Assembly: GCF_051622035.1 (NCBI RefSeq)
Contig: NC_135365.1
Span: 9,156,001 to 9,220,000, forward strand
Source: Arctopsyche grandis
Lineage: Eukaryota > Arthropoda > Insecta > Trichoptera > Hydropsychidae
Direction of reading: 5' to 3'
Length of the DNA stretch: 64,000 nucleotides
Positions 61,985 to 64,000 of the stretch are shown here, piece after piece. How positions within the stretch are numbered: position 1 is the stretch's first letter; each line of letters opens with the position of its first letter. Under the pieces are notes generated by a model. The model made no database searches. It was given only the letters and a program-made list of their open reading frames with translations, and was not told where the DNA came from. Made by a program: the position numbers and the translations under genes.

Positions 61985-62184
61985 ATAATAATTCACTACC
62001 ACTACCACTACCTCAGGTAGGGCTGCTTCTGGTGTCTGAACTTTGTTAATACAAGTGAAAAATATCAATATGGACAACGATTTGAATTTATTTTAATTGA
62101 ATTGTTGACATTTTTAAATTTTAGGTAATAGATTTCAAGGGACTAGTCCTTCTATTCAAATGACGGCACGCCACTGGTATGCAC

Positions 62185-63148
62185 ATACATGTGTTGGGGT
62201 CTAAATTGAGTATTGATCAACCAATGACAAAAGCCGATTATAGCCAATTAATGTAATAAAAAAAATATTTAGTATGGGAACTGGGAAGCATGACTGCAAT
62301 ACATATACCGATATTAATTTTCCACCCCAAGTAATACGATTTATATTTTTTCACGTAAAAAAAAATGGAATATATAATGGTGGGAGAATTTGTATGATAG
62401 TTGTTAGTCACTGGCTTGTCATTACACGCATTGAGTTGAAATATTTCTTTGAGATTGCGTCCGTGGCGAGCACAAAGCTCCCCGTACATGTACACGTAGC
62501 CAGGCATCAATTTTGGTTAATGACGACGATACAAAAACTGTAAAATGCCAGTTGCCGCACATACATACTATAATATTCCAAAAGACCTGCTGGGCTCTAT
62601 TCACCGAAAAATCGCCGTTTCAAAAGAGCCCTGAACTTACAAAGTGCATATTCATACCCATACACCGGGCAGCGCATTGTGCGCAATTATAAAGTGGTGT
62701 TCGGTAGGGAGACCGTGTACCACAATAACTCAATTCTTTCATTGAGGTTGATGAACCGCTTCCTAGAAAGTATCCATAACAATTGAACACCTCTGTCTGG
62801 AAATTTTAAGGTGTTTCTGTATATGTATGTATGTATGTAACTGCTCTATACATAATGAAAGTCAACGCTTTAACCACTCACTAAATATGATCTACATGCC
62901 CTATCTACATACATGGTACTATTCGATATTCGATATCTGGATAATGTCAAGTAAATACGTACACATATCAACTACTTAGCTACAAACAATAGGATACTGT
63001 TACTATGCAGGCCCACTAAATGTATAATATTATATTAGGGGACAATTTAAAATTAAAAATAAATGATATATCATTTAAAAATATAAATGTACAATTTAAA
63101 AATAATTTCTCATATATTAAAAAAAACAGCAATAGAAAAATAATATAA
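62185..63148. other. no gene recognised
   Basis: AT-rich to mixed, with overlapping short frames on both strands at 62238-62604 and no motif. Confidence 0.4.
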
Positions 63149-63451
63149 TCTTATACATATATAAAACAGAAACGGCGTTTGTAATTCGTTTCTGATTGGC
63201 TGTCGTCAAAATCGTTTCTGGTTGGCTGGATTGGTCAAAAACATTTGTGATTGGTCGGTCGTTAAATAATGTTAATTTTTTCTATTCAAATAAATTTTAT
63301 TAAAAAACATCGTTGAACCATGATTTTTTTTTTTATGGTTCGACGGTATTCTCACTACTAGACTGCATTTCCATTTCAAGCTACTTTTATTATATCCGTG
63401 CTAAATATATCGTCAAAAGTGGAGCCGAGCTAACCCGGGTAACACCACTAG
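63149..63451 (+). mobile_element. non-autonomous Helitron-like element, family A, copy 2
   Basis: TCTTATACATATATAAAACA after A to GGGTAACACCACTAG before T. It shares the TTTCTGATTGGCTG repeat block, CGACGGTATTCTCACTACTA, GACTGCATTTCCATTTCAAG and GCCGAGCTAACCCGGGTAAC-type end with 12160-12470. Confidence 0.8.
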
Positions 63452-63452
63452 T

Positions 63453-64000
63453 TAGATTGTAAAATAAAAGAACACAAAATAGTCTTCTGTTCCTTTATTA
63501 TAATATTTGTACCCTTGAACAAAATAAAATAAGCAATAAGACTAAAAACCCTAATAAAAAAATTATAAATCCATTATGTCAGCATTTGAATATCAAATGT
63601 GGGCATTTGATAAGTTACAATAGAACAAATATAAAGCAACCTAAAATGAATTAAATGCGCATTAACGCTGAGCATTAGAGATCTCGCGAATAGGATCGGC
63701 AACGTCTCAACCGGCCAAGTTCACCCACTTTGTATAATAGGTGCTAAATCTTAATAACTGACGATTATGATTTTGTGCATTAAACTGCAAATTTGTTGTA
63801 GTTGAAATCATGGGAGTTTTTCAAATGATCGAATTTTCTTTTTTATTTCACACTACAAATAAAATATTGCTCCATGAAACATTTTTATTTAATAAAAAAT
63901 GTGTTTATTAAATGCGTAATTTCTTCTATTCTATTGAGAAAATTCTTCTTGATCGCCTTTTAAAATTAGGATTTCTCGAAACTGCGCCACTATTCAGTGC
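63453..64000. other. no gene recognised
   Basis: AT-rich to the window end. The only GC-rich patch (63655-63730, GAGATCTCGCGAATAGG) has no coding support. Confidence 0.4.

Larger units (their letters stand above)
61061..62176 (+). mobile_element. hAT-like non-autonomous element (1116 bp) with nested MITEs
   Basis: Left CAGGGGCGTGCCGCGACTTT...GGGGACTAG and right CTAGTCCTTCTATTC...CGGCACGCCACTG are inverted over about 35 bp. Flanks GTATGTAC (61053-61060) and GTATGCAC (62177-62184) match at 7 of 8. It contains a family 3 MITE (minus, 61160-61275), a family 2 MITE (61328-61500) and a family 1 MITE (61841-61984). No transposase. Confidence 0.85.

Overview
The window looks like AT-rich nuclear DNA of an insect. 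The evidence is an RTE-type retrotransposon of a kind common in insects, decayed Jockey-type fragments, many hAT-like, Helitron-like and mariner-like non-autonomous elements, MADF-type coding sequence (a domain greatly expanded in insects), and introns with GTATGT and GTACGT donors. Lepidoptera, Trichoptera or a related order would fit, but I cannot fix the order from sequence alone. I saw no bacterial, plasmid or viral gene organisation and no rRNA, tRNA or CRISPR locus.

Cellular genes are few. (1) At the left edge, on the minus strand, two exons (863-668 and 214 to the edge) join into a MADF DNA-binding domain, and the gene runs out of the window. (2) A possible plus-strand terminal exon at 1281-1424 follows a 77-bp intron. 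(3) At 45346-44408, minus strand, a GC-rich single-exon gene encodes a His/Pro-rich protein of 312 residues, tentatively Corto-like. A GC-rich upstream region with a perfect CRE site lies before it. The rest is gene-poor, and several CpG-retaining islands could be regulatory. The longest ORF (29773-32730, 985 codons) is the intact endonuclease-reverse transcriptase of a full-length RTE retrotransposon, not a host gene.

Most of the window is repeat-derived. Layout: 1-5 kb MADF gene, hAT-like MITEs and a Helitron; 5.1-6.1 kb tandem array; 7.5-14 kb foldback, mariner-like MITE, possible solo LTR, Helitrons and an hAT element; 15.6-20.3 kb dead RTE tails around a degenerate satellite (17.06-18.34 kb); 20.3-28.7 kb a mostly featureless AT-rich stretch; 28.7-32.85 kb LINE tail, (TA)n, full-length RTE, (TA)n; 33-39.5 kb duplications and AT-rich sequence; 39.5-41.3 kb a tandem array of about 320-bp units carrying a small inserted element; 44-46 kb the GC-rich gene; 46.4-47.8 kb a Jockey remnant and a roughly 1-kb foldback; 52-53 kb MITEs, twin palindromes and an RTE tail; 55.7-56.5 kb triplicated block; 58-62.2 kb an hAT cluster with nested insertions; 63.1-63.5 kb Helitron.

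The most unusual signals are structural. At least ten near-perfect inverted repeats have almost no spacer, and two sites have pairs placed back to back, a pattern expected from template-switch or fold-back replication events. Two copies of one hAT MITE sit in opposite orientation in a palindromic target, each with its own 8-bp duplication. A 1.1-kb hAT element contains three other hAT MITEs. I found no clear new multi-gene system.
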